Below, one piece after another: positions 52,104-60,347 of a stretch of DNA of 64,000 nt (position 1 is its first letter; each line of letters begins with the position of its first letter). The stretch lies in assembly GCA_964598565.1 (NCBI GenBank), contig CAZRCG010000007.1, positions 62,001 to 126,000 of the forward strand, read 5' to 3'. Position numbers and translations under genes: made by a program. The notes below the pieces were generated by a model. It saw nothing but the letters and a program-made list of their open reading frames with translations. It did no database searches and was not told the origin of the DNA. The DNA is from CAZRCG01 sp964598565. GTDB taxonomy: Bacteria; Bdellovibrionota; UBA2394.

Positions 52104-53845
52104 AGGGGCCCTTCGAGCGTCTCGAATCCAAGGGGTCTCACTACTTGCTTCACGAAGGTCATATTATTGATTCGGATGAGCCGGACTATTTTAAGAAGGC
52201 TTATGAAAGACGCGCATCAGATCTTAAGTTTCCTAAGGTCCTCATTTTTTTTGGCCCACGCATGGGCTATGAACTAGAGAAGATTCTTAAATCCGAAAAG
52301 GAGATTTCGTTTATACTTTTGTTGGATTATTCTGCGGAGCTTTTACGTGAAACCTTAGATAGTGAATCGATGCGAGTCTTGTTGGCGCCTTGGCTAAAGG
52401 GGGGGCGTCTATCGAGTCGTGTAGTGCAGAACGCTGATGAGGCTTTCAACGTATTTTATGAGTGGCTGCGCATTCCTCAAAGAGCCTTTGCCATGGATGC
52501 TGCCTGGATTTTAGTAAATCCTCATACATCAAAATCGCAGTCAAGTTTTGCAGAGCGTCTGGAGGATGAGTGGAAAGCAGCCACAAAACAGATACGAAGG
52601 CATTTTGGGGGGCGAGAAGATTCTCTTTTAGGATTTCATCAGACACTTCAGAACCAGACACTTATTGAGTCGTCTCCCGGAGTCCTTTCTTTGAAAGATC
52701 AGTTTCGTGGTGTTCCAGCAATCATTGTGTCAACCGGACCCTCTCTTTCAAAGTCCTTAGAGGTCTTGCGTTTGTTGAAAACCAAGGCACTTCTCATCGC
52801 AGCGGATGCCTCGCTTCCTGTGTTAAAGAGGTATGGTTTTGAGCCTCACTTTGTAGCGACGATCGAGAGGGATCATGTATCCAAGAGATTTTTTGAAGAA
52901 GGACCGTTTGAGGCGCAGTTAATTTCTTATGCGTTCATTCCAGGATCGACGATCGAGGCATTTGATGGAGCTCGTTGGTTAGCGTATCGAGACTATGGCT
53001 ACTTTCATTTTATAGAAGAAATACTTCCGCGAGGCATCGTTTCGTCTTCGTCTTCCGTATCTCATTTTTGCATGAATCTAGCGCTTTATATGGGGTGCAG
53101 TGAGGTGGTGTTAGTGGGACAAGATCTTGCCTATGATCCTGAAACGTTTCAGTCTCATGCGGCGGGAGTACCTTTCAAAGAGTGGACTTACGAGAGTTCT
53201 CTCGAGCAAATGAAAGAGCGAGTGAAGGCGGAAGGTCTGGGCGATGTTTTTTTTGTTCCGGGCAATACATCGGAGCAGGTTCCTACCCATTCTACTTACT
53301 TTAGTTTTATGAAAGAGTTTGCATGGCAGGCTTCGCAATCGAAAGTGCCTGTCACCAATGCAACTCAGGGCGGCGCTAAAATTCCTGGTTTGGCGTGGAA
53401 GGCCTTGCACGATGTTTCGTCGTCTTGGCCTGAGGTGCCTGACCTGAGTGACAAAGTGAAATCGCTCTATTCAAAGGCGGCAAAGTCAGGTTCGCTTGCC
53501 TCTCTAAAAAATCTGATACCATTTTTCAGAGACATACGCGTCAAGCTGGGGGAAATTCGAGATCTTACGGGCCCACTCCTCAGTTCGGCCATGGTATCTT
53601 CCGACAAGTTGGCAGAGGTGGAGCGAGGTTTGCGATTGGCTCAGACAGAGTTGATGGCGGATCCTCGATTTGTGGCTTTTGTTATTCAGAATGCGGGAAT
53701 GGAGTTTTTAGACATTGAGAATTCTCGCTCTCGATTGGAAGCGAAGGGCGCTTCGGCGATAGAATTATTAAGCGAATCCGATCGCTGGAACTTTTGGATT
53801 CAGTCCGTTGCTGAAGCCCTAGAGAACGAGTTGATGAGTATTTAA
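52100..53845 (+). CDS. MAF/DUF115-family flagellin glycosyltransferase-like protein
   Basis: 581 residues from ATG 52100. The motility-accessory-factor domain is clear: VPAIIVSTGPSLSKSLEVLR, LLIAADASLPVLKRYGFEPH, FVATIERDH, and SSSVSHFCMNLALYMGCSEVVLVGQDLAY. This is the MptE-like Rossmann core used by MAF proteins to transfer nonulosonic sugars to flagellin. The N-terminal ~200 residues form a second domain. The nearby flagellins are Ser/Thr-rich in their middle, which fits O-glycosylation. The sugar is unknown, and no pse/neu biosynthesis genes lie in the window. Confidence 0.8.
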   Translation: MKGPFERLESKGSHYLLHEGHIIDSDEPDYFKKAYERRASDLKFPKVLIFFGPRMGYELEKILKSEKEISFILLLDYSAELLRETLDSESMRVLLAPWLKGGRLSSRVVQNADEAFNVFYEWLRIPQRAFAMDAAWILVNPHTSKSQSSFAERLEDEWKAATKQIRRHFGGREDSLLGFHQTLQNQTLIESSPGVLSLKDQFRGVPAIIVSTGPSLSKSLEVLRLLKTKALLIAADASLPVLKRYGFEPHFVATIERDHVSKRFFEEGPFEAQLISYAFIPGSTIEAFDGARWLAYRDYGYFHFIEEILPRGIVSSSSSVSHFCMNLALYMGCSEVVLVGQDLAYDPETFQSHAAGVPFKEWTYESSLEQMKERVKAEGLGDVFFVPGNTSEQVPTHSTYFSFMKEFAWQASQSKVPVTNATQGGAKIPGLAWKALHDVSSSWPEVPDLSDKVKSLYSKAAKSGSLASLKNLIPFFRDIRVKLGEIRDLTGPLLSSAMVSSDKLAEVERGLRLAQTELMADPRFVAFVIQNAGMEFLDIENSRSRLEAKGASAIELLSESDRWNFWIQSVAEALENELMSI

Positions 53846-53851
53846 GAGAAA

Positions 53852-53887
53852 TTGGCTCACATGCATCATCCGATGCGGTCAAGCCAA
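53852..53887. terminator. Nested hairpin between convergent genes
   Basis: TTGGCT (53852-53857) and AGCCAA (53882-53887) enclose GCATC-ATCC-GATGC (53863-53876). It lies between the convergent MAF and ATPase genes. No T-run follows on either strand, so it is only a possible bidirectional terminator. Confidence 0.4.
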
Positions 53888-53978
53888 AGTGGGTGATCTT
53901 CCCAAAGAGCGATTCAGAGTCGACACTCGTCACCAGCCTTTCGGAGCGTCGACGTAAGGCAGCAAAAGGCGACGCGAA

Positions 53979-56705
53979 TCACGGGTAAGTGACGTCGCTT
54001 CTGATTTGGCCTATTCTCAGTCGCAGTTGTTTCTCTGTTTCAACCAGAGCAAAAAATACGGCGCCTATTGCAAATATCAAAATCCCATCTGCCACAGGTA
54101 TCGACTCAGTTTTGAAGATCGTCTGAAGAGATGGAAGATAAGTGATGGCGAACTGGGCTGCCGTAACGGTCATGGCCGTAATCCAAACTACTTTCGTGCC
54201 CCGAATAGTGTTCCAGTTAAGAGAGGTTCCATAAATGTTTCGAACGAAAAACAAGTGAAAAATCTCCATGGATACCATCCCATTGAGAGCCATGGTTCGT
54301 GCAAGTTCTAGGCTGTAGCCACGGTCGACAGCATAGAAAAAAATTCCGAAAACGCCCGCAAGGAACAAGATCGACACTAGTAGGATATGCCAAACCAAAC
54401 CGCCTGTAAGAATCGCCTCATCATTCGCTCTGGGAGGTCGAAGCATCGTATTGCCCTCGGTTGGTTCAAACGCGAGAGCCAGCCCCAATGTGGTGGCCGT
54501 GATCAGATTTATCCAGAGAATTTGAATAGGGGTAATCGGTAGGGTCATGCCAAATAGCAGAGCTACGATGATGGTCATCGCCTCACCAGCATTGGTCGGC
54601 AATGTCCAGCCTATAACTTTCTTAATATTGTCATAGACCGTTCGTCCTTCGCGAACAGCAGCAGCAATCGATGCAAAATTATCATCTGTGAGAACGATAT
54701 CAGCCGCTTCTTTGGCAGCTTCACTCCCTTTTCTTCCCATGGCAATTCCAACATCCGCTCGTTTCAAAGCAGGAGCATCATTCACTCCGTCGCCTGTCAT
54801 TGCCACAATCTTTCCATGAGATTGTAATGCCATGACGAGTCTGAGCTTGTGCTCAGGGCTAGTTCTCGCAAAGATATTAGTGTCTAAAACGACAGCACTT
54901 AAACTCACATCGTTCATGGCTTCGATTTCACTTCTCGTTAGTACTCGATCAGCATTTTTTAAGCCCACTTGCTTTCCGATGGCAGAGGCTGTTGCTCGAT
55001 GGTCACCCGTGATCATTTTGACTTGAATTCCAGCCCTCGAACATTCAGCAACCGCCTCTACAGCTTCGCGCCTAGGAGGATCCATCATTCCCACTAAGCA
55101 GACCAAGGTGAGTCCTGCTTGAACATCAGAAAAATTTAGGGACGACTGCTCGACGGTTAAAGATTTCATAGCAAATGCGAGGACGCGCTGACCTTGAGTG
55201 GCAATACTCTCGACCTTTTCTATCCAGTAAGCTTTATCCAGCGGCGAGTGGCTGCCGTCGGCACTGCTTTGGTATTGGCACATACTAAGAATTCTCTCTG
55301 GAGCTCCTTTCACGACAATAATGCTTTGACCTTCGTTATTCTGATTTAAGGTGGCCATGAATTGATGCGCAGAATCGAAGGGAAGGCAGTCGATTCGCGG
55401 CCACACCGATTTTTCCTTCTTTGGGTCTTGGCCAAGCTTTTTTGCAAGAATGAGGAGAGCCCCCTCCATCGGATCGCCCTCTACGGTCCAAATGTTATCA
55501 CGAAAAATTAAGGATGCATCGTTGCAGAGCGAAGCCATGAGTCCAAACTGTTTCAAAACGGGGTGATCCCCAGCGTTTACAGCGATGTCATTTAGCCGAA
55601 TCGAACCGCTTGGATCATAACCCGACCCTTCAACTAAAAATTCACAACCTTGGGTTGTGAGTGATGACACCATCATTTCATTTCGAGTTAAAGTTCCGGT
55701 CTTATCCGTGCAGATCACAGATACCGACCCTAATGTTTCGATCGCAGGCAGTCGGCGGACAATGGCGTGCCGACGCGCCATAGCTTGCACTCCTACAGCA
55801 AGAGTAATCGTTAAGACAGCAGGGAGCCCTTCAGGAATGGCGGCTACAGAAAGGCCAACAACCGCCATGAACATTTCAGTGAACTCGAAATGCCCAACAA
55901 AGTATCCGAAGGCTAAGAGTATGCCGGCAACTAGCAGTATAAAAATGCTTAGCCAGCGAGCAAACGCATCCATCTGGCGTACGAGGGGTGTTGTCAGAGT
56001 CTCAACGCAAGAGAGCATTCCACTAATGCGTCCGATTTCGGTGCTTGATCCCGTCCCAACGACTACTCCTCGGCCATACCCGCTAGTGACCATCGTTCCA
56101 CTAAATGCCATGCAAAGCCGGTCACCCAAGGCCGCGGCGTGCTGAATGGATTTCGTGTCTTTCTCCACAGGCACCGACTCGCCCGTTAAGATGGCTTCTT
56201 GAATCTTTAGACCAGAGGATTGAATCAAGCGGATGTCGGCCGGCACTTTATCCCCAGGTTCCAGCAGCACAATATCCCCCGGAACCAAACAATCACTTTC
56301 AACGGATGCACGATCTCCTTCGCGAAGGACTGAGGCGCGTCGTGCAAGCATGTGCCGGATTGCATTCAAAGCCTTTTCAGCTTTGCCCTCTTGAATGAAT
56401 CCAACGATGGCGTTTGCAACCACCACAGCGAGTATGACAGCGGTATCAATGAAATACCCTAGAAAGGCAGTAATCAGGCCAGCGCCCAAGAGTACGTAAA
56501 TCAGAACATTCTTGAAGTGCAAAATGAATCGTAGAAACGTGCTAGGTTTTGGCGGTTCCGGTAGTCGATTCGGCCCGAGGAGTCTGAGCCTCTCAAGCGC
56601 TTCGGTGTGAGAGATTCCACTCGCGCTTGATTTCAGCTTTGAAACTACAAGCTCTGCCGACTCTGTGTGCCATGCCGAGTCGAGTTTGAGATACTTTTCG
56701 CTCAT
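53979..56705 (-). CDS. P-type cation-transporting ATPase (type II, Ca2+-like)
   Basis: 908 residues with the P-II layout. The N-terminal cation-ATPase domain begins HTESAELVVSKLKSS, then LTGESVPVEKD in the actuator, AAIPEGLPAVLTITLA with PEGL in helix M4, and the phosphorylated Asp in VICTDKTGTLTRNEMM. Then ITGDHRATA, TGDGVNDAPALKRADVG and INLITATTLGLALAFEP in M6, plus the C-terminal helices. PEGL and the M6 sequence point to Ca2+/Mn2+ (SERCA/PMR1-like) rather than heavy metals. ATG 56705 has GAAAGGT before it. The universal stress gene is upstream on the same strand, 43 bases away. Confidence 0.9.
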   Translation of the reverse strand: MSEKYLKLDSAWHTESAELVVSKLKSSASGISHTEALERLRLLGPNRLPEPPKPSTFLRFILHFKNVLIYVLLGAGLITAFLGYFIDTAVILAVVVANAIVGFIQEGKAEKALNAIRHMLARRASVLREGDRASVESDCLVPGDIVLLEPGDKVPADIRLIQSSGLKIQEAILTGESVPVEKDTKSIQHAAALGDRLCMAFSGTMVTSGYGRGVVVGTGSSTEIGRISGMLSCVETLTTPLVRQMDAFARWLSIFILLVAGILLAFGYFVGHFEFTEMFMAVVGLSVAAIPEGLPAVLTITLAVGVQAMARRHAIVRRLPAIETLGSVSVICTDKTGTLTRNEMMVSSLTTQGCEFLVEGSGYDPSGSIRLNDIAVNAGDHPVLKQFGLMASLCNDASLIFRDNIWTVEGDPMEGALLILAKKLGQDPKKEKSVWPRIDCLPFDSAHQFMATLNQNNEGQSIIVVKGAPERILSMCQYQSSADGSHSPLDKAYWIEKVESIATQGQRVLAFAMKSLTVEQSSLNFSDVQAGLTLVCLVGMMDPPRREAVEAVAECSRAGIQVKMITGDHRATASAIGKQVGLKNADRVLTRSEIEAMNDVSLSAVVLDTNIFARTSPEHKLRLVMALQSHGKIVAMTGDGVNDAPALKRADVGIAMGRKGSEAAKEAADIVLTDDNFASIAAAVREGRTVYDNIKKVIGWTLPTNAGEAMTIIVALLFGMTLPITPIQILWINLITATTLGLALAFEPTEGNTMLRPPRANDEAILTGGLVWHILLVSILFLAGVFGIFFYAVDRGYSLELARTMALNGMVSMEIFHLFFVRNIYGTSLNWNTIRGTKVVWITAMTVTAAQFAITYLPSLQTIFKTESIPVADGILIFAIGAVFFALVETEKQLRLRIGQIRSDVTYP

Positions 56706-56748
56706 ACCTTTCTATATATAGGTGAGAAAAGTCGGATGAGTAAGAATT

Positions 56749-57711
56749 TTAGTTCTTCTCGAGTTGGAGGCTCAAAAATGGTCGTTTCGTCAGAGAAAGA
56801 ATTCTCCTGGCTGTCGAACCAAGAAGCAGCTTTCTAGAAAAGGCTCTCTCTGTAGAGATTGTAAGGATCATCCAGGCTTTTCGACTGTCGGCATATTTAA
56901 CAATAGCCTCTGCCGTGGAGTTTTCTTTGTCGATCACAACTACAGAGGTCCTTACGTTGGCTTTTTTAAAATAAGAGGCGATTTTATTCAGCTTGTTTTC
57001 GGCATCTCGTTGTTTGTTTGAACTTCGAAGTGATGGAGAAAGAACGGTACTCTTTCGTTGCGCATAGATTAAATCCACATGGGACTTGGCCTTTTTAGCC
57101 CAATCGATAATCTTTGTGATCTCCCGCGTTGAATAAGTCACGTCTAAGTCTAGAGCGACCACCATTCGCACATTCTTCGAAAAATCCGAACTCTTTATCT
57201 GGGGTTTAAGTACTAGTACGGAGACTTTCGCAGTTAATGCTGCCGTTTCCGAAAAACTCCCTAAAAACCAATAGGATAACCCGGAACGATTGGAACTGAG
57301 AACCACCAAAAGATCGCTTTGCAATTTCTTAGCAAAGGCACTTAACTTCTCTACGAGAAATTGGCTAGAGGGCTCATCGGCCACAAGAATCGAAATGTCA
57401 CTATAGTCAAACTGCTCTCGACATTGAGTTTCAACTTCTCTGCGTGCCTGAAAAGCGTACGTATGTTTGTTCTCCTGATACCAGGATGAGGGAACCATAT
57501 AGAGGCCCGGATGAACGAGCGACACGACGGTCGAGTGAGAAATAAGCCCCTTTCCTTGAAATTGTCTAATCAGACGGGCGTAAGAATCAAAACCCCTTTT
57601 GTCCTTGGGACGAGGATCTAAATTTTCAACGAACGGCTCTACGGCTATAAGTGTAGGTCTCACGACAGAGAATTTACTATGATTGTCAAAAAAACTCAAA
57701 GAGTTGCGCAC
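56749..57711 (-). CDS. Tandem universal stress (UspA) protein
   Basis: 320 residues from GTG 57711, with two Usp-like halves. The C-terminal half has the ATP-site remnant LLLGSTARRILSLTKRPFL and RMVVALDLDVTYSTREITK; the N-terminal half has YWFLGSFSETAALTAKVSVLVL and FDYSDISILVADEP. Only the second keeps GXXXR-like spacing. Usp proteins bind ATP or partners during stress. It is co-oriented with the cation ATPase downstream, and the two may be co-transcribed. Confidence 0.8.
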   Translation of the reverse strand: MRNSLSFFDNHSKFSVVRPTLIAVEPFVENLDPRPKDKRGFDSYARLIRQFQGKGLISHSTVVSLVHPGLYMVPSSWYQENKHTYAFQARREVETQCREQFDYSDISILVADEPSSQFLVEKLSAFAKKLQSDLLVVLSSNRSGLSYWFLGSFSETAALTAKVSVLVLKPQIKSSDFSKNVRMVVALDLDVTYSTREITKIIDWAKKAKSHVDLIYAQRKSTVLSPSLRSSNKQRDAENKLNKIASYFKKANVRTSVVVIDKENSTAEAIVKYADSRKAWMILTISTERAFSRKLLLGSTARRILSLTKRPFLSLQLEKN

Positions 57712-57725
57712 ACAGCCTCAAAAAT

Positions 57726-57836
57726 TTAAAGAGAAATATTTTTCTCAGCGAGTTGATTTGCCTCTCGAATTCTCTCCACAGCACGATCCGCAGCATCTTG
57801 GCAGGGCACAAAAACGAGGTCGGCCCCCTTGGTCAT
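57726..57836 (-). CDS. Small open reading frame, uncertain
   Basis: 36 codons from ATG 57836 reading MTKGADLVFVPCQDAADRA, then VERIREANQLAEKNISL. The amphipathic composition looks protein-like, and an in-frame stop closes it 40 bases upstream. It could be the tail of a lost gene rather than a working peptide, and there is no Shine-Dalgarno. The rest of this ~230-base interval shows nothing else. Confidence 0.25.
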   Translation of the reverse strand: MTKGADLVFVPCQDAADRAVERIREANQLAEKNISL

Positions 57837-57942
57837 TAAGAACTCTTTGTCTTGAAGTCTTCGCTAAGTAATGACAGGTCAAGCTTTGATCCCAAGGCAA
57901 TAAAAAAGAAAAGCAATCAGCGGGGTTCTAGGACGAGGGCTT

Positions 57943-58365
57943 CTAAACTGCGGCGGCTGTGCTGAAATGATGTTTGTAAACTGCTTCCAGCTTATCTTTG
58001 AGCTGCTGGCCAGTAAACGGCTTTACAACATAATTGGAAACTTTGAGCGTGAGAGCTTCGATCACTTTAGACTTTTCAGACTCAGCAGTGATAAGCACGA
58101 AGGGTAGGCCCATCCCAAATCGCTGATCTTCTCGAACCATCTTTAAGAGTTGAATGCCTTTGACCTTGGGCATATTCCAATCACAGAGAACGAGTTGAAA
58201 GGGCTTTCCTTCTTTGTGAGCATTCTTAAGAAGTTCCCACGCAGGAGCCCCGTCATCGGCTTCTTTTACATCCAGAAGACTAAGCTCTTTAAGATTCTTA
58301 ATGATAATTTTTCTCATGGTCATCATATCGTCAACTACAAGTATGCGGGTATCTGGTTTAAACAT
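57943..58365 (-). CDS. cheY: CheY-type single-domain response regulator
   Basis: 140 residues, all receiver. Asp12/Asp13 in ILVVDDMMTMRKII, phosphoacceptor Asp62 in LVLCDWNMPKVKG, Thr in FVLITAESEKSKV and Lys in YVVKPFTGQQL are all present. The length and MMTMRKII match CheY, the flagellar motor switch signal. GGAGC stands before ATG 58365. No che genes lie near, but the 71-residue protein upstream is co-oriented, and flagellar genes flank it. Confidence 0.88.
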   Translation of the reverse strand: MFKPDTRILVVDDMMTMRKIIIKNLKELSLLDVKEADDGAPAWELLKNAHKEGKPFQLVLCDWNMPKVKGIQLLKMVREDQRFGMGLPFVLITAESEKSKVIEALTLKVSNYVVKPFTGQQLKDKLEAVYKHHFSTAAAV

Positions 58366-58376
58366 GGTGGAAGCTC

Positions 58377-58592
58377 CTAAGACATTTCAGATACAGAAAT
58401 ACGTGCCATAGATGAACCGGTGGGGCAGAGAACAGGTAGGGTCAGCGAGTTGCTGCTATTCTCGGCCATAAAAGCAATTTCGCTCCCCGTCTGAAGATTG
58501 GGTATGGCCGGTTCAAAGATGACTGTCGTGTCGGGCAACACCTGTAAAGTGATCCTTTTTTTTGCTTCATCGTTTGATAAGACTGCTGACAT
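58377..58592 (-). CDS. Small uncharacterised protein upstream of cheY
   Basis: 71 residues from ATG 58592 with AAGGAG seven bases upstream; a longer frame to 58658 lacks a ribosome site. The sequence (MSAVLSNDEAKKRITLQVLP ... TGSEIAFMAENSSNSLTLPV) is beta-rich and has no motif I know. It is 11 bases before cheY, suggesting a shared operon and perhaps a small regulator of CheY. That function is a guess. Confidence 0.65.
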   Translation of the reverse strand: MSAVLSNDEAKKRITLQVLPDTTVIFEPAIPNLQTGSEIAFMAENSSNSLTLPVLCPTGSSMARISVSEMS

Positions 58593-58726
58593 AGCGTGAC
58601 TCCTTTGAATTTTAAACCATGAGGCTCTGGCCGCCTTTGAACTGCCTCGACTCGTCATAGTGAAGCGGCACGCCTTTAGTGGATCGAGCGGCTCATTGTT
58701 TTGCCGCGAAGGAGCCGGTTACGAAC

Positions 58727-59443
58727 TCATAGATCTACTTCCTTCGATACACGACCTAAGTCTTCGATAAGCTCCATAAGTTCTGGGTGTGGAGAGGTAA
58801 ATTGAACGCCAAAGCCTCGAGGGCTTTGATAGTCGTTATCGGGTCTCGTCCATCGACAGATGCCTTTGCCACGAGTTGATTGCCCATCTAGAAAAATTTC
58901 AAACTCTACTTCCGTGCCATGAGACGGAAGAGAGCCATTGAGAAGCTCAACAAAAAGGCCGCCATTTCCTATGTTGTTTGTATAGGTTGAGATGGCTTCA
59001 TGATGAGGATGAAACAAGGCTTTTAGTGAGACCCGATATCTCAATCGAAGAGTTCGTCGTTTGGGTCTATTCGTTTGATGAACGGCTCGTGCCAGAAATG
59101 ACACGATGGAAGCAATTTGAAATGGTTTCAAGAATACAGCGTCGATCTCTCGTCGAATGGCTTCTTCTTCTAGATTTTCTCCAAAAGTTGAAATCAGAAC
59201 GCGTACGCAAGACTGGCCGGATTCTTTGACACGACTCAGTAGGTCGAGCCCATTCATTTCTGGCATGAGGCCGTCTGATAAAATGATGTCGGGTTTAAGC
59301 TCAACGCTCATGAGATAGCCTTCACGACCATTGTCGCAAGACCTTACTTCAGCCCCCTCTAACGATAGGGCATCTCCGAGAATTTCTCGAATGTCAGGTT
59401 CATCATCAACCACGAGAACTATTTTGCCTGCAAGTTGGTTCAT
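58727..59443 (-). CDS. Response regulator with C-terminal PilZ domain
   Basis: 238 residues from ATG 59443. Receiver domain 1-120 has Asp13/14/Glu15 and Asp57 in IILSDGLMPEMNG and Lys in DAVFLKPFQI. Residues 130-235 form a PilZ domain: RTLRLRYRVSLKALFHPHHE, then YTNNIGNGGLFVELLNG. The c-di-GMP signature RXXXR is present as RLRYR, and the usual D/NXSXXG reads NXGXXG, so affinity may be changed. A longer frame starting at 59638 belongs to the decayed kinase upstream. It may link two-component signals to c-di-GMP and motility. Confidence 0.82.
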   Translation of the reverse strand: MNQLAGKIVLVVDDEPDIREILGDALSLEGAEVRSCDNGREGYLMSVELKPDIILSDGLMPEMNGLDLLSRVKESGQSCVRVLISTFGENLEEEAIRREIDAVFLKPFQIASIVSFLARAVHQTNRPKRRTLRLRYRVSLKALFHPHHEAISTYTNNIGNGGLFVELLNGSLPSHGTEVEFEIFLDGQSTRGKGICRWTRPDNDYQSPRGFGVQFTSPHPELMELIEDLGRVSKEVDL

Positions 59444-59448
59444 AACAT

Positions 59449-59966
59449 CTAAGATTCCTCTAAGTGTTTCAGCACATGATCGGGGATGCCGTGGCCAGAA
59501 TCGGTGACAGAGATTTGGACGGTAGGGTGTCTTGTCTGGCCTGAAATTTCGATCCAAGCATTGCCGCGTCCCTATTTTTAAGATTAACCCGCTGCGGCGA
59601 TGTGTCATGATTTTGTCTAGCGAGGCTCTTAAGGCCACGAATAATTCGAGTCACTCGATAAATCGTTTTATCAATAGAGTCGCAATAGTCTGCAATCTTT
59701 TCGTGATGCGTAGCGTCTTCAGCGACAAGACCGTAAAGCCATGAATCGCCTTGCTTTTGGGCCAGAGACTCATTGAGAGCCTGTTGAAATCGTGCCATAT
59801 CTTCAACGATTAGGCGGCTGACATCGATGGCATTGGTTTCAACAAATCGGAGGGCTTGAAATTCATCTTGAACAGGAAGCACTCAAAGCCCTGACTGTTT
59901 AGTTAGATAGTCTGATAAGGTCTGTAATATTTCAATTTCGTCGTCGACTAGTAGTACTTTACTCAT
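59449..59966 (-). pseudogene. Decayed hybrid receiver/histidine kinase gene
   Basis: From ATG 59966 the frame reads MSKVLLVDDEIEILQTLSDY, LTKQSGL and then TGA (59883-59885). The same frame goes on with VLPVQDEFQALRFVETNAID, the rest of a receiver's beginning. After an apparent deletion comes a DHp-like helix (KTIYRVTRIIRGLKSLARQN). A second frame then carries WIEISGQTRHPTVQISVTDS and GHGIPDHVLKHLEES with the HATPase G1 box, ending at 59449. One nonsense codon, one frameshift and internal deletions make it non-functional. The next gene, receiver-PilZ, starts six bases later and may have been its partner. Confidence 0.75.
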
Positions 59967-60347
59967 TCTCTTTCCTCGGTGCGGCTCTCGTTGTTTTAAG
60001 GGAGGGTCTAATCACTATGGTAAGCCGCGTTAACGCCTCGCCTTCGGTTAGATTGCCAGCACCTCTATAATAAATAAAATATATTTATATGCTACAACAA
60101 TTCGTTGGGGCGTTGTTCCAAGATCGTGAAGCGCTGCATCAATATTTCGAAACGAAGGCCTATCTTGTTTGGATCACAGATAAATTTGGATTTTCTTAGA
60201 AATTGTCCATTTCAAATGGGATGACTCGGCAAAACTTGCCGATAGGGTTCTCGTCATTATTGTTAATCGCTGTGATCTTTCGAGGCCTTTCATGGACGGA
60301 TACCTCACCACGGCAAAAAAGGGAATAAACCAAGGAAAGGAATCACT
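59967..60347. other. Promoter interval upstream of the first flagellin
   Basis: No coding frame is convincing in these 380 bases. The left part is A/T-rich around 60070-60100 and should hold the promoter of the minus-strand pseudogene. The right part contains a palindrome (60227-60241) and an AAGGAAAGGAA ribosome site before the flagellin ATG. No sigma-54 -24/-12 pair with correct spacing was seen. Confidence 0.5.
60227..60241. promoter_or_regulatory. CGGCAA-AAC-TTGCCG palindrome upstream of flagellin 1
   Basis: A perfect 6-3-6 inverted repeat 107-121 bases before the flagellin start, overlapping CTTGCCGATAG. A single copy of the half-site, CTTGCCGAAAG, stands 112-122 bases before the second flagellin, and TTTTGCCGA occurs twice before the TPR gene. 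It is a candidate operator, or part of a -10 element, for flagellar control. Confidence 0.45.

Noticed and set aside
60221..60240. Sigma-54 promoter at CTCGGCAAAACTTGCC
   Set aside because: GG and GC are ten rather than twelve bases apart, so the -24/-12 spacing fails; it is better read as a palindrome.
60219..60245. Sigma-28 promoter for flagellin 1
   Set aside because: GCCGATAG fits the -10, but the -35 position (ggatgact) does not match TAAAGTTT, and the second flagellin lacks it too.
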